Below, in pieces: positions 43,010 through 51,439 of a DNA stretch of 64,000 nt; within the stretch, counting starts at the first letter, position 1; each line of letters starts with the position of its first letter. Made by a program: the position numbers and the translations under genes. Under the pieces are notes generated by a model that saw only the letters and a list, made by a program, of their open reading frames with translations, was not told the DNA's origin and did not search any database. Origin of the DNA: Streptomyces hokutonensis (lineage in GTDB: Bacteria; Actinomycetota; Actinomycetes; Streptomycetales; Streptomycetaceae); contig NZ_BARG01000024.1 in the NCBI RefSeq assembly GCF_000376565.1, positions 186,001 through 250,000 on the forward strand. The letters run 5' to 3'.

Positions 43010-45946
43010 TCATACGACGATGCAGGTCAGCGCCGCCCACAGCAGGGGCGAGTGCTCGATCCGGCCGTCCGTGCGCCAGCGGTCGAGCTGCTCGCGCTGC
43101 CAGCGGCCGAGCCGGTGCACGGGGTCCTCGTGCTCGTGCGCCGCGTCGACGGCGACGATCGCCTCCGACAACGGGCGTACGGACTCCGGCAGTTGAGCCA
43201 GCCGATGGAAGGCGAAGCTGGTCGGCAGCACCCAGCGGGTCGCGGTGACCAACTCGGCACCGTTGTGCAGCATCGCCGTCGCGGGCCCGAACGACTCGGC
43301 GAACCGCAGATCACCGCCGCTCTCACAGCCGATGAGCGCGACCCGGGCAGGCGCCGGCCAGATCCGCGCGCCCGGCTCGCCGTCCGCGCGCAGCGGGAGC
43401 GTTCCCAGCAGCAGGTCCTTGGCCGACAGCGGCCGATGCGTGCGTACCGGCTCGGTCAGACCGACGGTCTCCGCGGCGCAGGACAGGTGCAGCGTGCCGT
43501 CCTCGCTCTGGCCGCCCTCGACCGGCGCACCGCTGACGTGCCCGACGTAGAGCAGCCTGCGGGCGCCCTTGCGGAGCGCACCGCTCAGCCAGTCCCGGTC
43601 CAGGTCGGAACGGCGGAAGGCCTCCGCCGGGGTGGCGACGGACGGTACGACGGCACCCGCGTCGAGATGGCGCCGGACCAGTGACAGCAGCTCGGGGTCG
43701 GAGCCGGGTGGCCCCAGCACCGAGCCGAGCGGGGAGTCGGCGCGGAAGCCGGGGACACGGGGGTCGAGGACGAGGACGACAGTGTCCGTGTCCGCGCTCT
43801 GTGTTGCTGCTGTCGGCGGATTTCGTGGCCGAAGTGACGCCGGTGCCGTGGTCACCACGTCGGCCAGGTCGATGAGCCGGACGTCGTTGTCGTCGAGGGC
43901 GAGCAGTTCCCAGGGGACCTGGGCGACCCGGGGCGACGGCTGGATCCGTACCAGCGGACGGCCCGCGCGCTCCGACACCTGACGTATCTGCGCCGTCAGC
44001 CCCTCCGGCCACAGGGCCTCGGCCAGTGTCCGCGCGAGCCGGCGCTCGCTGTCGTGGTCGGCAAGTGCGCCCGTGAACGCCCGCCGCATGCCCTCCGCCC
44101 CGTCGCCTGCCCCCGGCAGGGCATCGGTGAGAGCGCGGACGGCCCGGTCGATCTCCTCGCCGGGGCCGTGACCGGTACCGAACCCCCGGACCCCGCCGGC
44201 CCAGGTCCAGGTCATGAACAGATCACCGGCGTCGGCCAGCCGGATCTGGACCACCGGGCGGCTCGTCATGTCGTCGGTGATCCAGAACGGCACCTCCTCC
44301 GCGTCCACGATCCGCCGGCCGTAACGGAACTCTGCCGCCTCGATGTACTCCTGGAGCGCGACACGTCCCGGGCCCGGCTGCGCCGACATCCGCACCTTCG
44401 GCGGCGGCGAGACCCGCAGTCCGGCGGAGGCGGCGGCCTCGGCGGCCACCCCACCGAGGGTCATCGTGCCGTTCGCGTGCCCGTCATCGTCGTTCGCGTC
44501 GTGCCAGTACGTCTTCATGGCCGCGTTCGGGAAGACGGAAGCGCGGTCCCCAACCGGGGTGGTGGCGGTGCTGCTCGGATTCAGGGCCAACGTCGCGCCC
44601 GCGCAACGGTGTTCGGCCAGTTCGAAGAGCAGCCCCTGGTCCTGCCGGCGCATCACCAGACGGAACACCAGCTGTACGGCGTCCTCGGCGAGCCGCAGCC
44701 ACTCACTGCGCGCGTGGGCGGTGGCGAAGTCGTAGCGCGCCGCCTCCAGGGCCAGCGCGGCGGGCAGCGCGAAAGAGAGCGCGTTGTCGATGGACTCGCG
44801 CTCCCGGTCGCCGTGGTCGGTCCGGTTCAGGTTGTCCTCGAGGGTGCGCGCGAGCATGAGGTCGACCTGCGCGCACCGCTCGTACACCTCCCGCTCCTGG
44901 TACACGTCCCGGGCTTCCTGGGCCAGCCGCTTCATCTCGTCGATGTCGCCCCGGTCGTAGGCGTGTTGGGCGCCCAGCAGCATGCTGTCGGCGGCGGCGA
45001 TCGAGGCACCGAGCCGTTCGAACCGTTCCAGGCTCGCCGCCAACAGACCCTCCGCGCCGCTGTCGTCGCCGCGCCGGTCGGCGAGGAACGCACGCGCCTG
45101 TTCGCAGACCGCGAGGTCGCCGAACCACCCCTGCCGCTCGAAGAACGCGGACGCCTCCGCGAACAACCGCTCCGCGAGGTCGAGTTCGCCCCGGCACATC
45201 GCGGCGTACGCCCGGTGCGCCAGCAGCGTCTGCTGCTCACCGGTGTCCCCCAGCAACCGGAAGCGCTCCTCGGCGCGCGCGAAATGGTCCTCGGCCGCGT
45301 CGAAGCGTCCGGTCGAGGAGCAGATCAGACCGAGGGCGACCAGCAGTCGCGGGATGGTCTCCACCGCCGTCTCCGGGGTGGTCGACAGCAGCGCGGACGC
45401 CTGTTCCTCGGCGGCTCCCCAGGCGCCCCGGTCCATGAGCAAGTGCACCCGGTTCAGGCCGAGTTCGGCGGTGCGCAGTCCCTCGGGGTCCTCGAACTCC
45501 GGCAGTCTGAGCGCCGCCTCGTCGAGACAGACCAGCGCCTCGTCCAGGTGCCCGGTCCTGCGCAGCAGATCGGCCCTGGCGATCAGCGTCCGCAGCACCA
45601 GCTCCAGCCACAGCTGACGGCCGCGCGGTCCCATCGGCGCCGACGCGATCCCGTCGAGCAGGGCCTGGGACCGGTCCAAGGCATCCTGCGCCGCCACCAA
45701 GTCCGTGGCGGCGAGCTGGACACTCGCGACGTTCGCCAGCAGGTGCGCGCGCAGGAACCGTACGTCGGGGGAGTCCTCGAGGGACTCGGCCAGCGTGAGC
45801 AACTCCTCGTAGACGGCGACCGCGGCGGCGACTTCGGCGTTGAGGTGATGCTCCTCGGCCCGGGCCAGACCGCTGTCGAACGGTTCGCCGTAGAGCGGCG
45901 TCACCGCGCCGATGCCGTCCGTCGGGTCGTCTTCCTGGTCCGGCAT
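43010..45946 (-). CDS. TPR-CHAT protein (caspase-like protease)
   Basis: A 978-residue protein. Residues about 20-450 are tetratricopeptide-like helical repeats (AVAVYEELLTLAES, ALVCLDEAALRL, AYAAMCRGELDLAERLF). A middle segment leads to a C-terminal CHAT domain (about 650-978) with catalytic-type His803 (LLYVGHVSG) and Cys874 (ALIGCESGG) in the right order, so the protease is probably active. CHAT proteases act in bacterial death and conflict responses, with TPRs as sensor or adaptor. It is the last gene of a three-gene operon and starts three bases after the previous stop. Confidence 0.85.
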   Translation of the reverse strand: MPDQEDDPTDGIGAVTPLYGEPFDSGLARAEEHHLNAEVAAAVAVYEELLTLAESLEDSPDVRFLRAHLLANVASVQLAATDLVAAQDALDRSQALLDGIASAPMGPRGRQLWLELVLRTLIARADLLRRTGHLDEALVCLDEAALRLPEFEDPEGLRTAELGLNRVHLLMDRGAWGAAEEQASALLSTTPETAVETIPRLLVALGLICSSTGRFDAAEDHFARAEERFRLLGDTGEQQTLLAHRAYAAMCRGELDLAERLFAEASAFFERQGWFGDLAVCEQARAFLADRRGDDSGAEGLLAASLERFERLGASIAAADSMLLGAQHAYDRGDIDEMKRLAQEARDVYQEREVYERCAQVDLMLARTLEDNLNRTDHGDRERESIDNALSFALPAALALEAARYDFATAHARSEWLRLAEDAVQLVFRLVMRRQDQGLLFELAEHRCAGATLALNPSSTATTPVGDRASVFPNAAMKTYWHDANDDDGHANGTMTLGGVAAEAAASAGLRVSPPPKVRMSAQPGPGRVALQEYIEAAEFRYGRRIVDAEEVPFWITDDMTSRPVVQIRLADAGDLFMTWTWAGGVRGFGTGHGPGEEIDRAVRALTDALPGAGDGAEGMRRAFTGALADHDSERRLARTLAEALWPEGLTAQIRQVSERAGRPLVRIQPSPRVAQVPWELLALDDNDVRLIDLADVVTTAPASLRPRNPPTAATQSADTDTVVLVLDPRVPGFRADSPLGSVLGPPGSDPELLSLVRRHLDAGAVVPSVATPAEAFRRSDLDRDWLSGALRKGARRLLYVGHVSGAPVEGGQSEDGTLHLSCAAETVGLTEPVRTHRPLSAKDLLLGTLPLRADGEPGARIWPAPARVALIGCESGGDLRFAESFGPATAMLHNGAELVTATRWVLPTSFAFHRLAQLPESVRPLSEAIVAVDAAHEHEDPVHRLGRWQREQLDRWRTDGRIEHSPLLWAALTCIVV

Positions 45947-45949
45947 CCG

Positions 45950-47203
45950 TCAGTAGTCCTCATCGGTGGCGGCGGCGGCGATCTCGGCGAGGAACGGTGC
46001 GGAGGAACTGCCGTGCGGTGCCGAGTCGTTGGCGTCAGGCTGTGCCGCCGCCGTGAGGCGCCGCCGGACCAGTGCGCGGATCGCGTCGCGTTCGGCACCG
46101 GTTTCCGGACCCGGCCCCGGGTCGAAACCGGGAAGCAGCACGCCGAGTTCGACGCGCGGGCGGGTCTCGCCGGGCGGCAGGTCCAGGTCCGTGCGGCCGG
46201 TCCACATGTCGTCCCGCCTGGCGAGGGCGACCCGTTTCCGCGGGCCGTCGTTCACCCGGACCTCCGCCGTGAGGGGTGCGCCGGTCGTGGGTGCCGCGCT
46301 GTGCGCGACGACCTCGACCTCGAACTGCCGTCGCGCGCCGAGTGCGCGGGCGGTCCAGGACACCGCGCTCTCGGAGGCGTCGACGAGCCCGGGCGGGTAG
46401 CGGCGCCAGTCGTTGGTTCCCGCGCCCCGGGCGATCAACCGGCCGCCGGTGACGAGCAGTTCGCCCGCCGCGAGGGCGTAGCCGTCGGACCGGGCGAACA
46501 GCGCGCCGGGGTTCAGGGGAGTGGTGGCGGCCGGACTGGACCGGTCCGGGAGCGAGCGCAGTCGGCGCAGTTCAGGGCCGTCCAGACCGGCGCCGTCCGC
46601 CGCGTCGTCGATCAGCCGCAGCACGCGTTCCACCTGATGCGCCGGGCCCGTAGACGCGGCGTGCCACCACTGGATCAGCGGGTCGAGGGCGGCCCAGTGG
46701 TCCTCGATCAACTCGGCCGCGCAGTCGTCGGGCTGGTCATCGAAGTCGTCGGCAGTCCCGTCGAACAGCTGCTGGCACTGATGGGTCAGCGCCGCCAACT
46801 CTAGCCCGAGTAGGTCGGGTTGGAGCGCCGGTATGCCGTCCAGATGCGAGGCGGGCCACCAGCGGGCCGCCCAGTGCCCGAAACCGAGCCGGGCGGCGTC
46901 GGCCGCGAGCGCGGTCGGGTCCACCGGCACCCGTGCCCCGGCCGGCTGCTCGCCCGTCGCGCAGGCGTGCGCGGCGGCGGCGACGCGCTCGCCGTAGACT
47001 GCCCACAGCCACTGCTGTGCCCGCCGCACGTCGTGGATCTCGGCCGTCGGCGGTCCCGGTTCCTCGATGACGGACCAGGACAGCACAGCTCCGGCGACAT
47101 CGAGCACCGCCAGGGTGAAGTCGGGACCGGCACCGCCGGCGGCGACCCGGACGATGCCGTCGTTGTCCCGCGTGACGCGGACATCCACGGGAGGCTGCGC
47201 CAT
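45950..47203 (-). CDS. Unrecognised protein of the CHAT operon (middle gene)
   Basis: A 417-residue soluble-looking protein without a signal peptide or membrane segment. It opens with beta-rich VRVTRDNDGIVRVAAGG and LAVLDVAGAVLSWSVIE, then helical sequence rich in Trp (AARWWPASHLDG, DPLIQWWHAAST), a second beta-rich half (ELLVTGGRLIARG, EVEVVAHSAAP) and ends with DEDY. I do not recognise a family. It overlaps the upstream gene by one base (TGATG) and lies three bases from the CHAT gene, so the three products should be made in fixed ratio, as expected for a complex or an adaptor with its protease. Confidence 0.8.
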   Translation of the reverse strand: MAQPPVDVRVTRDNDGIVRVAAGGAGPDFTLAVLDVAGAVLSWSVIEEPGPPTAEIHDVRRAQQWLWAVYGERVAAAAHACATGEQPAGARVPVDPTALAADAARLGFGHWAARWWPASHLDGIPALQPDLLGLELAALTHQCQQLFDGTADDFDDQPDDCAAELIEDHWAALDPLIQWWHAASTGPAHQVERVLRLIDDAADGAGLDGPELRRLRSLPDRSSPAATTPLNPGALFARSDGYALAAGELLVTGGRLIARGAGTNDWRRYPPGLVDASESAVSWTARALGARRQFEVEVVAHSAAPTTGAPLTAEVRVNDGPRKRVALARRDDMWTGRTDLDLPPGETRPRVELGVLLPGFDPGPGPETGAERDAIRALVRRRLTAAAQPDANDSAPHGSSSAPFLAEIAAAATDEDY

Positions 47204-48591
47204 CACGCACTCCTCGACTCGGCCGCTTCGGGTACGGCGGTCGGTGGTGCCGTAGGTGTCGACAGCGCGCGGAGCGCCGACCGGACCCTGGCCCGGTGGT
47301 CCATCATCACCGAGCGGGCGACCCCGTCGAGCACCGCCCAGGCGGCCTCCGCGTCCGCCAGTGGCGCGTCGCGGACGTCCCGTCCGTGCAGTCGCACCCA
47401 CAACCGCCGCATGTAGGCGGCCCAGGGCGTACGAAGGTCCTGGGCGAGGGCGTCCAGCACGCCTCCGTCCGGATCGGGGCGGGGTGAGACGGTCATCCGG
47501 CGGGCGCGCAGGACCGAGGCCTCCCGCCGCCAACGGTTGTTGACCGCCCGGTGCGCCGAGGTCCGCCCCGGCGCGGATTCTCCGGTGCCCAGCGGATCCA
47601 GGCCGACGGCGAGCCGGCCGCCGAGTACGACGGCGACGCGCAGACTCTCGTCGTACAGACCGAGCGGAGCGCAACTACGGCCGACCTCGCGCCGGACGAG
47701 TTCCGGGATCGTCGGCAGTTCCTCGCGCCGGGTGGAGGACTGGAGCACGACGAAGAGCCGCTCGAAGAGCGTGCGGTCCAGCGGTGCGGGCAGTGTGGCC
47801 GTCGAGGCACCCCGGCCGACCTGCGGACGCGGCGGCAACTGCCGTTCCGTCAGCCCCAGATGGACCGGTACATCCGAACGGCCCCAGACCCCGGCCGTGT
47901 CCGCCCACAGGGCGCGGCCGAGCAGGTCACCGTCTCCCGCCTCGACCATGACTCCGAACTCCGGTGGGTTCCGCGGCCCGTCCGGCCCGCCGCAGGCCTC
48001 GAGCACCTGGGCCGCTCGCACGACCACCGCGGTCGTATCAACGGCCCTAGCAGGTCGGCGGCCTTCCCACGCGAGGGCCAACTCCCTCTCGATAAGGGAG
48101 CGTTGGGCGTCGTCGGCCAGATGGCGCTTGAGCGCGTCCACCGTACGGCCGCCGTCCGCGTCGGCCACATCCTCGACGACGGCCCTGGCCAACGCACCCG
48201 CACCCGCGGCGGGCGCTCCGTGCTCGGCGGCGAGTTCGAAGCACCGTTGGAAATACAGGTCCTGGGGGTTGCCCGCCACTACGCCCAGCGCCCGGCGGGT
48301 CCGCTTGAGGAGGGTGAACCACTGTGCCGTCGCGAGGAGCCGCTCACCGGACTCCCTTATCAGCGCGTCGAGTTGGGCGGCCCGCTCCGGCGCGAGGAAG
48401 TCGGCGGCGAGTTCCGGGTGCAGCGCGGGCCGGACGACCAACGGCAGCAGGATCAGCTTGACGGTCCGGGTCAGCGGGGCGCCGCCGGGCCCGCTCAGCG
48501 GTTCGAGACCCGGTCCAAGAGCGCGCCAGGAGCCGTCGATGACCATGGCGCGCGGACGGCGCGCGTCGGTCGGCTGGCTCGGAAGCGGCAT
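47203..48591 (-). CDS. Unrecognised protein of the CHAT operon (first gene)
   Basis: A 462-residue protein, no signal peptide. The start shows VKLILLPLVVRPALHPEL, followed by helical sequence (AAQLDALIRESGERLLA) and an Arg-rich C-terminal part (MRRLWVRLHGRDV, VMMDHRARVRSALRAL). The ATG at 48591 has no convincing ribosome site; an in-frame ATG at 48546 is possible. No family was recognised; proteins in this position of CHAT operons are sometimes CHAT-associated adaptors, but I cannot confirm it. It leads the operon divergently from the gene at 48719. Confidence 0.75.
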   Translation of the reverse strand: MPLPSQPTDARRPRAMVIDGSWRALGPGLEPLSGPGGAPLTRTVKLILLPLVVRPALHPELAADFLAPERAAQLDALIRESGERLLATAQWFTLLKRTRRALGVVAGNPQDLYFQRCFELAAEHGAPAAGAGALARAVVEDVADADGGRTVDALKRHLADDAQRSLIERELALAWEGRRPARAVDTTAVVVRAAQVLEACGGPDGPRNPPEFGVMVEAGDGDLLGRALWADTAGVWGRSDVPVHLGLTERQLPPRPQVGRGASTATLPAPLDRTLFERLFVVLQSSTRREELPTIPELVRREVGRSCAPLGLYDESLRVAVVLGGRLAVGLDPLGTGESAPGRTSAHRAVNNRWRREASVLRARRMTVSPRPDPDGGVLDALAQDLRTPWAAYMRRLWVRLHGRDVRDAPLADAEAAWAVLDGVARSVMMDHRARVRSALRALSTPTAPPTAVPEAAESRSA

Positions 48592-48718
48592 GTCAGGAGG
48601 GTACGTCGTCCGAGATCGGGCGGTCGAACCTGGGATCGGTAGGCGAACGGGGCCTCGTAGCGTCCACAGGGACAGCGGGAACCACGGGACACCAACCCGA
48701 TCAGAAGGAGGAGCCGTC

Positions 48719-49141
48719 ATGGGACTCTTCGGACGTCGCAAGAGCCGCGAGGAGCGGGCCGCGGAGATCGCGGCACAGGTGGCCGGAGGCAAGGGCTTCT
48801 ACGGCCGCACCACCCGCGCCTTTCTCGGCAAGGAGGACTACGCCAGGGTCCAGGAGTCGATGGGCGCGTACAACTCAGGCCTCGGAGTGCAGCAGTTGCT
48901 CGCTGCGGGAGCGCCGACCACGTCGGCCGTCGTCGTGTCCATCGCCGACACCGGCCAGCTGATCAACTACGACCCGGTCGTCGACCTCGTCGTGCAGCCG
49001 TCCGGCGGCGCGGACCGGATCACCCTGCGGGCCGTCGTCTCCAAGCTGCGGATCCCCCGAACCGGCGACGAGGTGCTGCTGGTCGCCGACCCGGCCCGCC
49101 CCGGTTCCTACCTCTACGCCGGGGACGGTACGACCCCGTGA
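48719..49141 (+). CDS. 140-residue unknown protein with one beta-domain
   Basis: A small protein with a strong ribosome site (AAGGAGGAG before ATG 48719). The start is basic (GLFGRRKSREERAAE), then GKGFYGRTTRAFLGKEDY, and the last half reads as a beta-domain (INYDPVVDLVVQ, VVSKLRIPRTGDEVLLVADP). A similar pattern, Val-rich strand, VP/IP, gap, strand, appears twice in the protein encoded downstream. No known domain name was assigned. It is divergent from the CHAT operon with 127 bases between, and its stop overlaps a GTG (GTGA at 49138-49141). Confidence 0.8.
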   Translation: MGLFGRRKSREERAAEIAAQVAGGKGFYGRTTRAFLGKEDYARVQESMGAYNSGLGVQQLLAAGAPTTSAVVVSIADTGQLINYDPVVDLVVQPSGGADRITLRAVVSKLRIPRTGDEVLLVADPARPGSYLYAGDGTTP

Positions 49142-49383
49142 CGCCGACCCTGCCGTACGACGCGCCGGTGACCGAGTCCGCGCTGCTCTCCTTCGACGGC
49201 AGGGGGCTGGAGGTGTTCGGCTACGCCGACGCGGCGCGGTACCACGTCTGGGACCTGCTGGGCCGGAGCCGGCCCCAAGCCCCGGAGCGCGGACCTGACC
49301 GACGACGGGGGCGGCGCCGATGCGGTGCCGATGTCCCTGGTCGACCAAGCGAGTCCACAGAAGACAGGAACGGAGGACAGGCC
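49138..49383 (+). other. Coding-like stretch, N-terminal extension or small frame-shifted gene
   Basis: A GTG at 49138 overlaps the preceding stop and opens a frame continuous with the membrane protein. The first 40 codons look coding (SALLSFDGRGLEVFGYADAA), then it turns into Arg/Gly-rich filler, while another frame (RSADLTDDGGGADAVP) looks more coding. This fits a small gene with a frameshift or an upstream region with no function. A second, better start for the membrane protein exists at 49384. Confidence 0.4.
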
Positions 49384-50787
49384 ATGCGTAGCCGTGCCGG
49401 TGTGTTCATCGGGAATCTGCTGTTCGCCGCGCTCTGCTGTTGTACGGGCCCGATCTTCCTCGCCATCGGTTACTCCGCCTGGAACGACGACCCCGGTTGG
49501 GGCTGGCCGGCGGCCGTAGCGGCGGCCGGGGCGGCCATCACGCTCATGATCCCCGTCTTCGCGATCAGGTCGACGCGGAAGGAGTTTCCCGGGATCACGG
49601 GAAGGGACCGACTGAAGGGCGGGGGCTTCCCGTACCGGGACGACACCTTCGTGCTGCTGGCGCCCCGGTCCCAACAGGGCTCGCCACAGGCACGGTTGAT
49701 GCGGGCGGACGTACTGGAGGCATCCCTGGTCCGGTACAACCCGGACGGCGAGTCGACCTTCACCACTCACGTCGGCAACTACACCCCCAATGAGTTCACA
49801 CCGCTGATCGAACTGAGACTGCGGGTGCACGACAGCGAAGGCACCGACGAGAGGGCGGAGTTCGAGGTCACCGGCGAGTGGCGGGTGCCGTCCGTCTGCC
49901 TGTCGGCGGTCACGGCGGGCCGTCTGGTCGTCCTCGTCGAGCCGGCCGCTCCGGGGGCGCAGCGAGCCGTCACACCCGAATGGCCGCGCAGCGCTCTGCT
50001 CGCGGGCACGAGAACCTCCCGGTTGATCGATCTCGAAGGCCGCTCGGCCGAGTTGACCCGGCGCTCGGGCCGCCAGCTCCAGCAGATGCGGATCTCTCGG
50101 GAGGCCGGAGGCGTCGTCATGACCGGCGACACGATCGACCTGCGGAAGCTGGACCCGTACACGGCGGCACGCTACGCAGCCCTGGCCGACCGTTACCGGG
50201 ACCGCCCCGAGGACCAGGCGCCGGTGAGCGAGCCGGGCGAGGAGACACGCTGGCTGGCGGACCGACTTCCGGGTGAGAAAGGCGAGTTCGGATGGGTCGG
50301 CCGCCGTTGGTCGCGGCGCGGTGGGGTGTTGGTGCGCGCCCGCTTCCTGGAGATGCGCAGCACGACCACCTTCCAGGACCACGGCCCGGTCCTCGACACG
50401 GTCCTGCGCATCCAACCGGCGGACGGCACACCCCCGTTCGACGCGGCCCGGCGGCTGACGGTCCCGATGGACTATCTGGCCGTGCTCCACCGGACGAAGG
50501 AGGTTGTCCTCGCCGTCAGCCCGAACGGCCGCTCGTACGTGGTCGACTGGGCCCGCACCAACCTCCTCGCGGGTGTCACCGAGGCCAGGGTCATCGCCCC
50601 GGACGGCAGGGAACTCCCGGTGGCGGGACGCCCCGAGCTCATCTGGGCGCTGATGAACCTGCTGGCGTCCCAGGGCCTGTCGGTCACGACGCCCGTCCTC
50701 GACCTCCGCAAGCGCCGCCTTCGTGCAGTGGCGGGCATGGTGACGCGGGTGGTCCAGGACCACACAGAACCCCGCACCTGTGCATGA
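49384..50787 (+). CDS. Membrane protein with two copies of a repeated domain
   Basis: A 467-residue protein. ATG 49384 has GGAGGACAGG upstream. Two membrane helices lie near residues 6-30 and 38-60 (FIGNLLFAALCCCTGPIFLA; WPAAVAAAGAAITLMIPV). Two similar modules follow: in the first, LIELRLRV, RVPSVCLSAVTAGRLVVLVE and LLAGTRTSRLIDLEGRSAEL; in the second, VLDTVLRI, LTVPMDYLAVLHRTKEVVLA and LLAGVTEARVIAPDGRELP. The small gene at 48719 has a single, similar module. It is probably a membrane-anchored scaffold or binding protein. It lies beside, and divergent from, the CHAT operon, which may or may not reflect a shared job. Confidence 0.8.
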   Translation: MRSRAGVFIGNLLFAALCCCTGPIFLAIGYSAWNDDPGWGWPAAVAAAGAAITLMIPVFAIRSTRKEFPGITGRDRLKGGGFPYRDDTFVLLAPRSQQGSPQARLMRADVLEASLVRYNPDGESTFTTHVGNYTPNEFTPLIELRLRVHDSEGTDERAEFEVTGEWRVPSVCLSAVTAGRLVVLVEPAAPGAQRAVTPEWPRSALLAGTRTSRLIDLEGRSAELTRRSGRQLQQMRISREAGGVVMTGDTIDLRKLDPYTAARYAALADRYRDRPEDQAPVSEPGEETRWLADRLPGEKGEFGWVGRRWSRRGGVLVRARFLEMRSTTTFQDHGPVLDTVLRIQPADGTPPFDAARRLTVPMDYLAVLHRTKEVVLAVSPNGRSYVVDWARTNLLAGVTEARVIAPDGRELPVAGRPELIWALMNLLASQGLSVTTPVLDLRKRRLRAVAGMVTRVVQDHTEPRTCA

Positions 50788-51425
50788 TGTGCGCTGTGGA
50801 TGGTGCGAACGACGACAGCGGACAGCGACCGACCCGAACGGGCCGACCGCCCGCGACCTCGCGAGCCGTCCTCGAACGGGTGGGCTTCGAGCTGTTCGCG
50901 CGGCGCGGCTTCGACCGTACGACCGTCGAGGACATCGCCGCCGCCGCAGGCATCGGCCGCCGCACCTTCTTCCGCTACTTCGCCTCCAAGAACGACCTGG
51001 TGTGGGGCGACTTCGCGGCCGAACTGGTCAAGCTCGACGCCCTGTTGGCGGCCACCGATCCGGCCGCCCCGATGATGGACGCGCTGCGCGGCGCGGTCGT
51101 GGAGTTCAACCGCTTCGACCCGGCGGTGGTGCCCTGGCACCGGCAGCGCATGGCGCTCATCCTGCGGGTGCCGACGCTGCAGGCCGACTCGACCGTGCGG
51201 TACGCGTCGTGGCGGACACTCGTCACGGAGTTCGCCGCCCGACGCACCGGCCGGGCGCCCTCGGACCTGCTGCCCCGGCTGATCGGCCACACCGTCCTCG
51301 CCGCGTGCATCGCCGCCTACGAACACTGGCTGACCGACGAACAGGCAAGCCTGGCCGACCTGTTGGACCAGGGACTCCGGCAACTCGCGGCCGGTTTCGA
51401 GGGCCCGGCCCCGGTCCTCGCCTGA
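50787..51425 (+). CDS. mftR: Mycofactocin regulator MftR (TetR family)
   Basis: A 212-residue TetR protein with a clear helix-turn-helix (ELFARRGFDRTTVEDIAAAA, then FFRYFASKNDLVWGDF) and a ligand domain. Its place beside the mycofactocin genes and the FFRYFASKNDLVWGDF segment fit MftR, which in mycobacteria responds to long-chain acyl-CoA. Two ATG codons (50784, 50787) overlap the stop of the upstream gene (ATGA). The palindromes at 53009-53018 and 53050-53062 in the mftG-mftA gap are likely targets. Confidence 0.85.
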   Translation: MCAVDGANDDSGQRPTRTGRPPATSRAVLERVGFELFARRGFDRTTVEDIAAAAGIGRRTFFRYFASKNDLVWGDFAAELVKLDALLAATDPAAPMMDALRGAVVEFNRFDPAVVPWHRQRMALILRVPTLQADSTVRYASWRTLVTEFAARRTGRAPSDLLPRLIGHTVLAACIAAYEHWLTDEQASLADLLDQGLRQLAAGFEGPAPVLA

Positions 51426-51439
51426 TCCGTTGATCCATG

